Assembly (NCBI RefSeq): GCF_005047655.1
Contig: NZ_SUKF01000007.1
Coordinates: 282,250 to 346,249 of the forward strand
Reading direction: 5' to 3'
DNA length: 64,000 nt
Source: Sinimarinibacterium arenosum
GTDB taxonomy: Bacteria > Pseudomonadota > Gammaproteobacteria > Nevskiales > Nevskiaceae
In this document: piece by piece, positions 28,649 through 37,202 of the stretch
Numbering within the stretch: position 1 is the first letter of the stretch
Layout: every line of letters begins with the position of its first letter
Notes under the pieces: model-generated
What the model was told of the DNA's origin: nothing
What the model saw: only the letters and a program-made list of their open reading frames with translations
The model's database searches: none
Position numbers and translations under genes: made by a program

Positions 28649-29278
28649 ATGTCTGCTGCATCCTCTTCGTCTAAAGCGGTCGCTACGGCACCGCACACCT
28701 GGCTCGACGACGTCCAGGGCTTTCTGCTGGGCGCGGTGTTCGTGTCGCTCGGCATCGCCCTGTTCGGCAGCAACGGCCAGGTGACCGGCGGCACTGCCGG
28801 CATTGCTTTCCTGCTGCACTACCTCACCGGTTGGAGCATCGGCCTGATGTTCTTCGTCGCCAACCTGCCGTTCTTCTGGCTGGCACTGAAGCGCATGGGC
28901 TGGCCGTTCGCGATCAAGTCGCTGATCGCCGTCGCCCTGCTCAGCACGCTGATTCATGTGATGCCGCATCTGGTCGCCTTCGGTGCGGTCGCGCCGCTGT
29001 ATTCGGCGATCGCCGGAGGGCTGCTGATCGGCATGGGCGGCCTGGCATTCGTGCGGCATGGCGCCAGCATCGGTGGCGTCAACATTCTTGCGGTGTATCT
29101 GCAGAAGCATCACGGCATCAGTGCCGGCAAGGTGCAGATTGCGTTTGATGTTTCGATCCTGATCGCTTCGCTGTTCGTGGTCGAGCCGCTGCAGCTGATG
29201 TACTCGGTGCTCGGAGCGGTCATGGTCGGCGCGGTGCTGTGGATCAATCACAAGCCGGGCCGCTACATGGGCGTCTGA
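28649..29278 (+). CDS. YitT family (DUF161) membrane protein
   Basis: A 209-residue inner-membrane protein with about five to six hydrophobic helices. It shows the family pattern of Gly-Ile-Ala-Leu-Phe, Gly-Gly-Thr-Ala-Gly-Ile-Ala, Gly-Gly-Leu-Leu-Ile-Gly-Met-Gly, and Gly-Ala-Ser-Ile-Gly-Gly-Val-Asn-Ile-Leu-Ala. YitT proteins are widespread and uncharacterised; a transport role is suspected. It lacks the C-terminal DUF2179 domain found in Gram-positive members, so this is the short proteobacterial form. Start at ATG 28649; the longer upstream frame crosses two hairpins and is probably not translated. Confidence 0.84.
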   Translation: MSAASSSSKAVATAPHTWLDDVQGFLLGAVFVSLGIALFGSNGQVTGGTAGIAFLLHYLTGWSIGLMFFVANLPFFWLALKRMGWPFAIKSLIAVALLSTLIHVMPHLVAFGAVAPLYSAIAGGLLIGMGGLAFVRHGASIGGVNILAVYLQKHHGISAGKVQIAFDVSILIASLFVVEPLQLMYSVLGAVMVGAVLWINHKPGRYMGV

Positions 29279-29324
29279 GCGGCCGCGGTGTACCCTGCGC
29301 GCCTCACTGAATCGGGGAAAGAGC

Positions 29325-30179
29325 ATGCAGTCCGTCGTCGTTACAGGCGTTTCCACCGGCATCGGCCGTGCCGCTGCCACGGTGCTGGCTCAGCGCGGAT
29401 TCCATGTGTTCGGCAGCGTGCGCAAAGCACAGGATGCCGAACCGTTGCAGGCCGCACTGGGCGAACGCTTCACGCCGCTGATCTTCGACGTGACCGATGA
29501 AGCCGGCGCCCGTGCCGCGGCGAAGACCGTGCGGATGGCACTGGGCGGGCAGCGACTCGCCGGCCTGGTCAACAACGCCGGCATTGCCGTCGGTGGGCCG
29601 CTCAGCGACGTGCCGATGGCCGAGTTCCGCAAGCAGCTGGAAGTGAACATCACCGGTCCGATGATCGTGACCCAGGCGTTCCTGCCGCTGCTCGGAACCG
29701 ACAAGAACCTGCACGGAGAACCCGGACGCATCGTCAACATCAGTTCGGTCGGCGGCAAGATGGGCGCCCCGTTCCTGGGGCCGTACGTCGCCTCCAAGCA
29801 TGCGCTCGAAGGTCTGTCCGAAAGCCTGCGGCGTGAGCTGATGTTCTATGGCATCGACGTCATCCTGATCGCGCCCGGTCATGTGGCGACCCCGATCTGG
29901 GACAAGGCCGAAGAGATCGATCCCAAGCCCTACGAGCACCTGCCGATCTTCCCGGCGATGAAGAAATTCCTGGAGTCCTTTGTCGAAGAAGGCCGGCGCG
30001 GGTTTCCGCCGGAGCGGGTTGCCGATGTGATCCATACCGCGCTGACCGCGGCCAGGCCCAAGGCACGCTATCCGGTTGTCCCCGGCCACGTGCAGAACTG
30101 GACACTGCCACGACTGTTGCCGGTGCGTACGGTCGACAAGATCGTCGCCAGCCGTCTCGGATTGAAGCGTCCGGCCTGA
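29325..30179 (+). CDS. Short-chain dehydrogenase/reductase
   Basis: A 284-residue classical SDR with the cofactor loop Thr-Gly-Val-Ser-Thr-Gly-Ile-Gly at the very N-terminus, Asn-Asn-Ala-Gly, a catalytic Ser in Asn-Ile-Ser-Ser-Val, and Tyr-Val-Ala-Ser-Lys. A basic residue in Val-Arg-Lys after the second strand suggests a preference for NADP(H), as inference. The C-terminal part has a Pro-Ile-Phe-Pro-Ala-Met-Lys segment that may form a lid. Start at ATG 29325 gives the family's normal N-terminus. It is 60 bp before the Fic-fold gene on the same strand; cotranscription is possible. The substrate is unknown. Confidence 0.86.
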   Translation: MQSVVVTGVSTGIGRAAATVLAQRGFHVFGSVRKAQDAEPLQAALGERFTPLIFDVTDEAGARAAAKTVRMALGGQRLAGLVNNAGIAVGGPLSDVPMAEFRKQLEVNITGPMIVTQAFLPLLGTDKNLHGEPGRIVNISSVGGKMGAPFLGPYVASKHALEGLSESLRRELMFYGIDVILIAPGHVATPIWDKAEEIDPKPYEHLPIFPAMKKFLESFVEEGRRGFPPERVADVIHTALTAARPKARYPVVPGHVQNWTLPRLLPVRTVDKIVASRLGLKRPA

Positions 30180-30239
30180 TCCGGTGACGGTGGTGTCGAC
30201 GTTGAGAGAGCGGCTGCACGACAGGCGCGGTGTCTGGGC

Positions 30240-31088
30240 ATGACGCAGAAAACGGGTGCGACGGCGGCGGGGCAGTGGATTCAGGCCGGGGTGTGTTACC
30301 GCGCCTATGTGCCGGCGCCGCTGCCGCCGGCACTGCAATTCGATGCGAACACGGACGCCTTGATCCAGGCGGCGGTGCTGCGCGCGCAAACCGCGCTGTC
30401 GGCGCTGAGCGCGAGCGCTTTACCCGACGTCAACCCCGCTGGGCACCTGCGCCGCGAAGCCGCCGCGTCGGTGCTTCTTGATGCCGGCGACCGAGCATTG
30501 CAGCAGGATTCGCAGTCGCAGATTGACGCCGTGGTCGACGCCACGGACTACGGTGTCGAACGCATGCAGCGACTGCCACTGTCACTGCGGCTGCTGTGTG
30601 AACTGCACGCGGAGCTGATGCGGGGGCAGCCCGGCAGCGGCGAGTTTCGCCGTCACCAGACCTGGTCCGGCCCGGTCGGCAGCGCGCCGGCCACCGCCGA
30701 CTACGTGCCGGTACCGCCCGGCAAGTTGCCGGAGCTGCTCGGAGACTGGGAGCGCTACCTGCACGCCGAGGACCAGACCCACGACTTCATTCGCCTGGCA
30801 TTGCTGCATGCCCAGTTCGACAGCCTGCAACCGTTCGCGCAGGGCAGTGAGCGCCTGAACCGGCTGCTGATCCATCTGATCCTGATCGATCGCGGGTGGA
30901 TCGCTGCGCCACAGTTGATCGTGTCCGAGGCCATCGCCGCCCAAGGCGAAACCTATGCGACGCGGCTGCGCGCAGTGCGTAACGCGGCGGACTGGTCCGG
31001 CTGGCTGCTGTTTTTTCTGCAGTTGCTGGCCGACGCCGCGACAGCGTCCGGGGTTTCGTCCGATACTTCGGCGCCGCCGTCACCGTGA
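30240..31088 (+). CDS. Fic-fold protein with degenerate (probably inactive) catalytic motif
   Basis: Full-length Fic architecture is clear over 282 residues: an N-terminal Fic_N region (Tyr-Val-Pro-Ala-Pro-Leu-Pro-Pro), the Gly-Glu-Phe-Arg-x-x-Gln-x-Trp helix, Tyr-Val-Pro-Val-Pro-Pro, the His-Ala-Gln-Phe helix and a C-terminal Trp-x-x-Trp-Leu-x-Phe-Phe-Leu. Active Fic proteins have His-Pro-Phe-x-Asp-Gly-Asn-Gly-Arg-x-x-Arg. Here residues 197-208 read Gln-Pro-Phe-Ala-Gln-Gly-Ser-Glu-Arg-Leu-Asn-Arg, so the catalytic His and the metal-binding acidic residue are both Gln. The N-terminal inhibitory motif (Ser-x3-Glu-Gly) is also altered, to Ser-Val-Leu-Leu-Asp-Ala at 77-82. The frame is intact, so this is divergence and not a sequencing break. 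AMP transfer is not expected. Confidence 0.82.
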   Translation: MTQKTGATAAGQWIQAGVCYRAYVPAPLPPALQFDANTDALIQAAVLRAQTALSALSASALPDVNPAGHLRREAAASVLLDAGDRALQQDSQSQIDAVVDATDYGVERMQRLPLSLRLLCELHAELMRGQPGSGEFRRHQTWSGPVGSAPATADYVPVPPGKLPELLGDWERYLHAEDQTHDFIRLALLHAQFDSLQPFAQGSERLNRLLIHLILIDRGWIAAPQLIVSEAIAAQGETYATRLRAVRNAADWSGWLLFFLQLLADAATASGVSSDTSAPPSP

Positions 31089-31130
31089 CGCGAAGCCGGG
31101 TCGCGGTTCCCTCATTACAGATTTCTGCGT

Positions 31131-31844
31131 ATGCGCCTGAACAAGTTCATCAGTGAAACCGGGATCTGCTCGCGCCGCGGTGCCGATGCCTGGATCGAAG
31201 CCGGCCGTGTCAGCGTCAACGGCCAGCGCGCCGAGCTGGGCACCCAGGTCACCGAGGGGGACGAGGTCTGCGTGGATGGGCGTCGCATCGGCGCGCGCAA
31301 GGCCAAGCATGTCTATATCGCGTTGAACAAACCGGTCGGCATCACCTGCACGACCGAGCGCCATATCGACGGCAACATCATCGATCACGTCCGGCATCGT
31401 GAACGCATCTTCCCGATCGGCCGGCTCGACAAGGAGTCGGAGGGGTTGATTCTGCTGACCAGCAACGGCGATATCGTCAACGAGATCCTGCGCTCGGAAA
31501 ACAATCACGAGAAGGAATATCTGGTGACGGTCGACAAGCCGATCACCGATGCCTTCCTCGCCGGCATGTCACGCGGCGTGCGGCTGCCCGAACTCGAAGT
31601 CACCACCAAACCCTGCCGCGTCAGCCGCGCCGACAGCCGGCCGGACCGGACGTTCCGCATCGTGCTGACGCAAGGGCTGAACCGCCAGATCCGCCGCATG
31701 TGCGAGGTGTTTGGTTACGACGTGCGCCGCCTGCAGCGCGTACGCATCATCAACGTCAGGCTAGGCGGACTGAAGATCGGCCAGTGGCGCGATCTGACGC
31801 CTGAGGAACTGCGCGGACTGCTGCCGCAGCGGACGGTGTGGTAA
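31131..31844 (+). CDS. rluF: 23S rRNA pseudouridine(2604) synthase RluF
   Basis: RluF isomerises U2604 (and U2605) of 23S rRNA. The 237-residue protein has an N-terminal S4 RNA-binding domain ([12 protein letters not shown]) and the RsuA-type catalytic domain with the nucleophilic Asp in [10 protein letters not shown]. It aligns with E. coli RluF along the whole catalytic core, including [16 protein letters not shown], and lacks the variable C-terminal tail. The start at 31131 is an ATG giving Met-Arg-Leu-Asn-Lys. It is convergent with yajQ, 16 bp between stops. Confidence 0.94.
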   Translation: MRLNKFISETGICSRRGADAWIEAGRVSVNGQRAELGTQVTEGDEVCVDGRRIGARKAKHVYIALNKPVGITCTTERHIDGNIIDHVRHRERIFPIGRLDKESEGLILLTSNGDIVNEILRSENNHEKEYLVTVDKPITDAFLAGMSRGVRLPELEVTTKPCRVSRADSRPDRTFRIVLTQGLNRQIRRMCEVFGYDVRRLQRVRIINVRLGGLKIGQWRDLTPEELRGLLPQRTVW

Positions 31845-31860
31845 GTCCCGGCTGCGGGGT

Positions 31861-32343
31861 CTAGTCGCGGAAGTTCTCGAACTGCAGCGGCAGTTCGACG
31901 TCGGCTTTCTTCAGCAACGCGATCGCCGTCTGCAGGTCGTCGCGCTTCTTGCCGGTCACGCGCAGCTTGTCGCCTTCGATGCGCGCATCGACCTTGATCT
32001 TGGCCTGCTTGAGTTCGGCGATCAGTTTCTTCGCCACGGCCTGCTCGATACCCTGCTTGACGGTGATGCTCTGGCGCGCGCTGGCCAGGTTGATCACGGG
32101 GTCACCTTCTTCCAGGCAGCGCACGTCAATGCCGCGGCCGGTGATGCGCGGACGCAGGATGTCGAGCATCTGCTTGAGCTGGAAATCGCTGGGCGCGCTG
32201 AGTTTGATCACGTAATCGTCGAGCTCGAAACGGGCATCGACACCCTTGAAATCAAAGCGGTTGATCAGGTCGCGGCTGGCCTGGTCGACGGCGTTGGTGA
32301 GTTCGTGATTGTCGACCTTGGAGACGGTGTCAAACGAAGGCAT
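31861..32343 (-). CDS. yajQ: YajQ family cyclic di-GMP/nucleotide-binding protein
   Basis: A 160-residue protein of the YajQ family, whose members bind nucleotides; in Xanthomonas the homologue is a cyclic-di-GMP receptor affecting transcription. The sequence starts Met-Pro-Ser-Phe-Asp at 32343, the invariant family N-terminus, so the longer upstream frame is rejected. Other signatures are Asp-Phe-Lys-Gly-Val-Asp-Ala and the C-terminal Lys-Lys-x-Asp-Val-Glu-Leu-Pro-Leu-Gln-Phe-x-Asn-Phe-Arg-Asp. Length is normal. Two cyclic-di-GMP phosphodiesterase-type proteins elsewhere in the window give a loose functional context. Confidence 0.94.
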   Translation of the reverse strand: MPSFDTVSKVDNHELTNAVDQASRDLINRFDFKGVDARFELDDYVIKLSAPSDFQLKQMLDILRPRITGRGIDVRCLEEGDPVINLASARQSITVKQGIEQAVAKKLIAELKQAKIKVDARIEGDKLRVTGKKRDDLQTAIALLKKADVELPLQFENFRD

Positions 32344-32437
32344 GGCGCAGGGTGTCTGTGAACGGGCGTCTAGTCTAGCGCCCCGCAGGCGCCGCTTCAG
32401 GCACACTGCTCGAAACCATCAGCCAGGGATTTTCAGC

Positions 32438-32848
32438 ATGACACAGACCGTGAACCCGACCGGAGCAGACCTGAAGCGCATTGCCACCTCGATTCCGATG
32501 GATACGCCGGTGACGATGCTGAACCTGCTGCGTTTCCGCGCCGAGGCAGCGTATCCCGCCGACAGTGGCTGTACGCCCTGCAGCGGGCGCGAGGCTTATG
32601 CGCGCTACTCGACGCAGGCGTTTGGCAAGGTGCGCGAAGTCGGCGGCGAGCTGGTGTATCAGGCCGACGCGATCGGACGCTTCATTGGGCCGGACGGTGA
32701 GGACTGGGACGAAGTGCTGCTGGTACGGTATCCGAGCCTGCAGGCCTTTCTGGCGATGGTCTCGATGCCGGACTATCAGGCGATGACGGTCCATCGCACG
32801 GCGGCCCTGGCGGATGCGCGGTTGACGGTGACGCGATCCCCGAAGTGA
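32438..32848 (+). CDS. DUF1330 domain protein
   Basis: A 136-residue small protein of the DUF1330 (dimeric alpha/beta barrel) type. It has Val-Thr-Met-Leu-Asn-Leu-Leu-Arg-Phe, then Ala-Tyr-Ala-Arg-Tyr-x-x-Gln-Ala-Phe, and the closing [11 protein letters not shown] with Phe-Leu-Ala-Met-x-x-x-Pro-Asp-Tyr. The fold is shared with small monooxygenases and stress-responsive barrels, but no enzymatic activity is established for this group. ATG 32438 is the start; the extension upstream would overlap the divergent yajQ start. The aldo/keto reductase gene follows 25 bp later, so the two probably share a transcript. Confidence 0.8.
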   Translation: MTQTVNPTGADLKRIATSIPMDTPVTMLNLLRFRAEAAYPADSGCTPCSGREAYARYSTQAFGKVREVGGELVYQADAIGRFIGPDGEDWDEVLLVRYPSLQAFLAMVSMPDYQAMTVHRTAALADARLTVTRSPK

Positions 32849-32873
32849 ATCGACGTTTTGCGGAGCAGCGGCA

Positions 32874-33845
32874 ATGAACTATCGACGTCTGGGCCGTTCC
32901 GGCCTCAAGGTTTCCGAACTGTCGTTCGGCTCGTGGGTGACCTATGGCTCGCAGCTGGATACCAAGCTGGCGCGCGAATGCATGGCCGCGGCATGGGATG
33001 CCGGCGTCAACTTCTTCGACAATGCCGAGGTCTACGCCGGTGGCAAGTCGGAACAGATCATGGGTGCCGCGCTGGCGGACTTGCGCTGGCCGCGCGAGAA
33101 GTATGTGGTCTCGACCAAGTTTTTCTGGGGGCTGTCGGATGGCCCCAATCAGCGCAATACGCTGAACCGCAAATATCTGCTGCATGCGATCGAGGCCTCG
33201 CTGCTGCGCTTCGGGCTCGAATATGTCGATCTGGTGTATTGCCACCGGCCGGACCCGAACACGCCGATCGAGGAAACGGTGTGGGCAATGCACGACATGA
33301 TTTCGCGCGGCCGTGCGCTGTACTGGGGCACCAGCGAGTGGAGCGCCGACGAAATCCGTGCGGCCTGGGACATTGCCGAGCGTCACCACCTGCACAAACC
33401 GGTGATGGAGCAGCCGGAATACAACCTGTTCCGGCGACGCCGGGTCGAGCGGGAATACCTGCGGCTGTACGAGGACATCGGTCTGGGTCTGACGACCTGG
33501 AGTCCACTGGCTTCGGGGCTGCTGACCGGCAAGTATCGCGACGGCATTCCGGACGACTCGCGTGCGGCACTGAAGGGCTACGACTGGTTGCGCGAGGCGT
33601 TGACCGATCCGGCGCGCAACGCGGCAGTGGCCGACCTGCAGGCGGTGGCGTCCGATCTCGGGTGTACGTTGCCGCAGCTGGCGATCGCCTGGTGCGCGAG
33701 CAATCCGCACGTCAGCACTGTGATCACCGGGGCGTCGAAGCCGGAGCAGGTGGTCGAGAACATGAAGGCGCAGGACGTGATCGCGCGGATCGACGCCGGT
33801 GTGCGCGAACGCATCGATGCATTGACCGGGAAGCTGGCGCGCTGA
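32874..33845 (+). CDS. Aldo/keto reductase of the Kv-beta-like (AKR6) type
   Basis: A 323-residue NADPH-dependent oxidoreductase with the TIM-barrel AKR fold. The N-terminus ([12 protein letters not shown] and Ser-Trp-Val-Thr-Tyr-Gly) matches the potassium channel beta-subunit-like group. The catalytic tetrad is visible as Asp in Phe-Phe-Asp-Asn-Ala-Glu-Val-Tyr (which also supplies the Tyr), Lys in Ser-Thr-Lys-Phe-Phe-Trp, and His in Tyr-Cys-His-Arg-Pro-Asp. The cofactor segment is Ile-Thr-Gly-Ala-Ser-Lys-Pro-Glu-Gln. Bacterial members reduce assorted aldehydes; the natural substrate is unknown. Start at ATG 32874, second gene after the DUF1330 gene. Confidence 0.9.
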   Translation: MNYRRLGRSGLKVSELSFGSWVTYGSQLDTKLARECMAAAWDAGVNFFDNAEVYAGGKSEQIMGAALADLRWPREKYVVSTKFFWGLSDGPNQRNTLNRKYLLHAIEASLLRFGLEYVDLVYCHRPDPNTPIEETVWAMHDMISRGRALYWGTSEWSADEIRAAWDIAERHHLHKPVMEQPEYNLFRRRRVEREYLRLYEDIGLGLTTWSPLASGLLTGKYRDGIPDDSRAALKGYDWLREALTDPARNAAVADLQAVASDLGCTLPQLAIAWCASNPHVSTVITGASKPEQVVENMKAQDVIARIDAGVRERIDALTGKLAR

Positions 33846-33885
33846 GCGACGTCGCGCCAGTGTCGTGATCCTGATCTCCGGGCAT

Positions 33886-33898
33886 ACCCCCTGGGGGT
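33886..33898. promoter_or_regulatory. G/C-tract palindrome resembling a CsoR operator
   Basis: ACCCCCTGGGGGT is a 13-bp palindrome with a central T, preceded by AT, 53 bp before the cupredoxin start. Paired C5/G5 tracts flanked by TA or AT are the form of CsoR/RcnR-type copper or nickel operators. Position and target gene (a type 1 copper protein) fit copper-responsive repression. No csoR gene is in the window. Confidence 0.5.
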
Positions 33899-33950
33899 GG
33901 CGTGATGTTTGCTGTCCATTAGGCCCCCCTGATATACCCGGAGATCAATA

Positions 33951-34319
33951 ATGAACCGCAAACTGACCCTGCCGATGCTGCTTGCCGGTGCGCTGGCCAT
34001 GGGCGGCATCATGTCGGTTGCCCATGCCGAGGAGCCTGCCGCGGTCGCAGGCGCCGCCGCAGAAGCCAAAGTGATCATCACCGCGGACAAGTCGTTCCGG
34101 ATGTTCTTCGAACCTGCGGAGTTGACGGTGCCGGTTGGCACCACCGTGACGTTCTCCAACGAGGACGGTTCCAACCACAAGGTCAATTTTTCCGATGGCA
34201 CCCAGAGCGATCGCTTGCGCCACGGTGCGGTGTACACGCGCACATTCACGGCACCGGGCGAATACCCCTATGCCTGCGCGATCCATCCGAAGATGACCGG
34301 CAAGATCATCGTCCGCTAG
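33951..34319 (+). CDS. Periplasmic cupredoxin (type 1 copper protein)
   Basis: A 122-residue exported protein with a signal peptide ending Val-Ala-His-Ala (about residue 26) and an Ala/Glu-rich segment before the fold. Cupredoxin ligands can be read as His (Ser-Asn-His-Lys-Val), Cys (Tyr-Ala-Cys-Ala-Ile-His) followed by its His, and Met (Pro-Lys-Met-Thr-Gly), in the order expected of a blue copper site. It is plausibly an electron carrier or copper-handling protein; members of this plastocyanin/amicyanin-like group are often called cupredoxin-domain proteins. GGAG lies 7 bases before the ATG. It appears to be monocistronic with a possible copper-responsive operator upstream. Confidence 0.88.
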   Translation: MNRKLTLPMLLAGALAMGGIMSVAHAEEPAAVAGAAAEAKVIITADKSFRMFFEPAELTVPVGTTVTFSNEDGSNHKVNFSDGTQSDRLRHGAVYTRTFTAPGEYPYACAIHPKMTGKIIVR

Positions 34320-34338
34320 CGGGTGCGGGACGCCGGCC

Positions 34339-36993
34339 TCAGACCGGCGCCAGCAGCTCTGCCAGCTCGTCCGCGCTGAAGCTGAGGCCGCGGGTGGTGC
34401 CCCCTTCGAGCACCGCCTGGGCCAGCGCGGACTTCTGCGACTGCATCGCCTGGATCTTTTCCTCGACCGTGCCGCTGCAGATCAGCTTGTAGATGAACAC
34501 CGGCTTTTCCTGGCCGATGCGGTGCGCGCGATCGCTGGCCTGCGCTTCAACCGCCGGGTTCCACCACGGGTCGTAGTGGATCACGGTATCGGCGGCGGTC
34601 AGGTTGAGGCCGACGCCGCCGGCTTTCAGGCTGATCAGAAATACCGGGACTTCGCCGCGCTGGAACCTGTCGACCAGTGCACCGCGGTTCTGGGTATTGC
34701 CGGTCAGCATCATGTGATCGATCTGCTGGCGCTGCAGAGCGGCGGAAATCAGATCCAGCATTTCGGTGAACTGCGAGAACACCAGCACGCGGCGATCCTC
34801 GGAGATCAGTTCTTCGAGCAGTTCCAGCAGGTGTTCGAGCTTGGCCGATTCGAGGATGCCCTTGGCGGCGTCGAGCTTGACCAGGCGCGGGTCGCAGCAG
34901 ACCTGGCGCAGCTTCAGCAGCGCATCGAGCACGATGATGCCGGACTGACCGAGGCCGTGTTCGGACACGGCGGCCTGCACGCGTGCCTCCTGCGCCAGCC
35001 GCAGGGTTTCGTACAGATCGCGCTGGCGGCCTTCGAGGTCGACGCTGCGCAGGATCTCGGTGCGCGCCGGCAGATCGGGCGCGACGTCCTCCTTGCGCCG
35101 GCGCAGGATCAGCGGTGCGATGCGGCGGTTGAGCCGCTGCTGCCGTGCCTGGTTGCCGTGTTTTTCGATCGGCGTGCGATACAGCGTGGTGAAGGTGCGC
35201 TCGCTGCCGAGGATGCCGGGTTCAACCGCATCGAGCTGCGCCCACAACTCGCCCAGATGATTCTCCAGCGGCGTGCCGGTGACGGCGAGGCGACGCTGCG
35301 CCTTGATCCCGCGCACGACCTGCGCCGCCTGCGTGTGGGCATTCTTGATCGTCTGCGCCTCGTCCAGCACCAGCAGGCCGAAGCGGTGCGGCTTGATGAA
35401 CTTCTGATCGCGTCCGAGCAGCGGATAGGTCGTGATCAGCAGGTCGTGCATGCCCAGCTGCGCGTACAGCTCGCGCCGGTCCGGGCCGTGCAGCACCAGC
35501 GTGCGCAGCTTCGGCGCGAACTTGCGCGCCTCATTGCGCCAGTTGGCGACCAGACTGGTCGGGACGACCACCAGCACCGGCTTCTTCAGGCGTCCGGCCG
35601 CGCGCTCGGTCCAGATATGCGCGAGCACCTGCACGGTCTTGCCGAGGCCCATGTCGTCCGCGAGGATGCCGCCGAGACCGGCATCGGCCAGAAAGCCGAG
35701 CCACGCCAGACCCTGCTGCTGATACGGCCGCAGTTCGGCCAGAAATCCTTCAGCCGGCAGCGCCGGCGGGCGTTCCGCGGTCAGCACGGCGAGGCGTTCG
35801 CGCAGGCCGGCACCGCCATCGAGTTTGAGCGGCAGTTCTTCGAGAATCGCAACCTGCGGCAGGCGCAGTTGCAGCTCCGGCGGCGGTTCGCGTCCGGCGC
35901 CGGCCTCGGTCGGACGGTCGAGCCATTCCAGCAGCGGCTCGATCAGCGCGCGCAGGCGCTTCAGCGGCAGCGGCACCTTGCGGCGCTCGTCGACCGCGGC
36001 CAGCCACATCGCGTCGGCGCGCTCGTTCGGCAGCGGCTCGCGCGGAAAGCCGGGGTCGGCCAGCAGCGCGCGCAACACCGGCAACAGGTCGATGCGCTCG
36101 CCGCCGACGTCGATGCCGAGCTTGACGTCGAACCAGGCGTCGCCGCGATCGCGCACGTCGACATGCCAGTCGCTCGGCGCGGCCATCAGCTCGACCGGAA
36201 AGTCCGGCTCGAATTCCAGTGTGAAGCCGGCCGCGGCGAGCCGCGACAGCACTTTCGCCAGATGTGCAGGCGATGCCGGGCGACCTTCGCCGCGTTCGAG
36301 TACGTAGTCGCTGGGCGCGTAGCGCGCGATGTCGTCGTCGTCCAGATACAGGCCGACGACGGCGTCGGCCGGGACCAGCGGAAAGTCGGCAAGCTGATCG
36401 ATCCATTCGCCTTCGAGCGCGCGGGCGCGTTCAATGCCACTGTCATCGCTGCGCTGCGGCGTGCTGCGGTTGTCCGGCGGCACGCGCTGGCCGGCGTAGT
36501 CGAAGCTGAGGCGGGCGACGCCGATGCGCGACTGCGCGGTCCGATGCACACGCACGCCGAAGCGCTCGGTGCGCAAGGTCAGCACCGCGCGCGGCTCGAC
36601 AGCAACCGCAGCGGCGGCGCGGACCGGCGCCAGGGTGGGCGCCTGCAACACCAGCGGCACCGGATCGGTGTTGCGTTCGGCCGCTGCCAGCAGCAGTGCG
36701 GCGTTGTGCGCGCAGCGGCCACCGTCCGGGCAGGTGCAGCGCAGATCCAGTTCGAACGGTGCGTCGCTGCTGCGATGCAGCTTGATCTGGGAATTCCACG
36801 GCGCGTCGAACGGCGCCGTCACGCGGGCGCTGAGGCGCAAGGTGTCGGCGTCTGAATCGTCAATGCGCAGCTCGCTGATGCTGCTGCCACGCGCAATGTC
36901 GCCGCCGGCCCGCAGGGCCTTGCGGTCGAACAGATGCGGCCAGTTTGAACCGGCCAGCAACGCGAGTAGCGGGGTGTCCGCCATGGGCAGCAT
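34339..36993 (-). CDS. SNF2-family helicase with N-terminal SWIM zinc finger
   Basis: An 884-residue DNA-dependent ATPase of the RapA/HepA-like SNF2 group. Residues about 85-100 hold a SWIM zinc motif (Cys-Thr-Cys-Pro-Asp-Gly-Gly-Arg-Cys-Ala-His). The helicase begins with Leu-Arg-Pro-Tyr-Gln-Gln-Gln-Gly and Asp-Asp-Met-Gly-Leu-Gly-Lys-Thr (Walker A). It continues with Leu-Asp-Glu-Ala-Gln-Thr-Ile-Lys-Asn and ends with Phe-Ser-Gln-Phe-Thr-Glu-Met and His-Arg-Ile-Gly-Gln. It is complete. Start: Met at 36993 or Met-Ala-Asp at 36984, neither with a good ribosome-binding site. It is likely a chromatin or repair remodeller; it is monocistronic and divergent from the molybdopterin gene. Confidence 0.92.
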   Translation of the reverse strand: MLPMADTPLLALLAGSNWPHLFDRKALRAGGDIARGSSISELRIDDSDADTLRLSARVTAPFDAPWNSQIKLHRSSDAPFELDLRCTCPDGGRCAHNAALLLAAAERNTDPVPLVLQAPTLAPVRAAAAVAVEPRAVLTLRTERFGVRVHRTAQSRIGVARLSFDYAGQRVPPDNRSTPQRSDDSGIERARALEGEWIDQLADFPLVPADAVVGLYLDDDDIARYAPSDYVLERGEGRPASPAHLAKVLSRLAAAGFTLEFEPDFPVELMAAPSDWHVDVRDRGDAWFDVKLGIDVGGERIDLLPVLRALLADPGFPREPLPNERADAMWLAAVDERRKVPLPLKRLRALIEPLLEWLDRPTEAGAGREPPPELQLRLPQVAILEELPLKLDGGAGLRERLAVLTAERPPALPAEGFLAELRPYQQQGLAWLGFLADAGLGGILADDMGLGKTVQVLAHIWTERAAGRLKKPVLVVVPTSLVANWRNEARKFAPKLRTLVLHGPDRRELYAQLGMHDLLITTYPLLGRDQKFIKPHRFGLLVLDEAQTIKNAHTQAAQVVRGIKAQRRLAVTGTPLENHLGELWAQLDAVEPGILGSERTFTTLYRTPIEKHGNQARQQRLNRRIAPLILRRRKEDVAPDLPARTEILRSVDLEGRQRDLYETLRLAQEARVQAAVSEHGLGQSGIIVLDALLKLRQVCCDPRLVKLDAAKGILESAKLEHLLELLEELISEDRRVLVFSQFTEMLDLISAALQRQQIDHMMLTGNTQNRGALVDRFQRGEVPVFLISLKAGGVGLNLTAADTVIHYDPWWNPAVEAQASDRAHRIGQEKPVFIYKLICSGTVEEKIQAMQSQKSALAQAVLEGGTTRGLSFSADELAELLAPV

Positions 36994-37202
36994 CGAGTGA
37001 TTTCGGAATGACAGCCGTGCAGGCTATCAAAATGTCGGCCATTTGCGCGGGCGTTTTCGCGGAATGTGTGACTGAGGCTTCGATTCGGGCGCTGGATTGA
37101 TCGGCGCGCAGGCCAGAACGACTGCAGAGACGTTCATTGTGCGGTTCTCCATCGTCGGTGCCCCTATACTCGGTTGCATCAGACGTGAACGACGGGGGAG
37201 TC

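Noticed and set aside
30240..31088. Fic motif change as a frameshift or sequencing error
   Set aside because: Residues on both sides of the altered motif keep the Fic pattern in the same frame and spacing, so substitutions and not an indel explain it.
34522..36855. Long plus-strand open frame (777 codons) opposite the SNF2 helicase
   Set aside because: It is a shadow frame; the opposite strand has clear SWIM and helicase motifs throughout the same interval.
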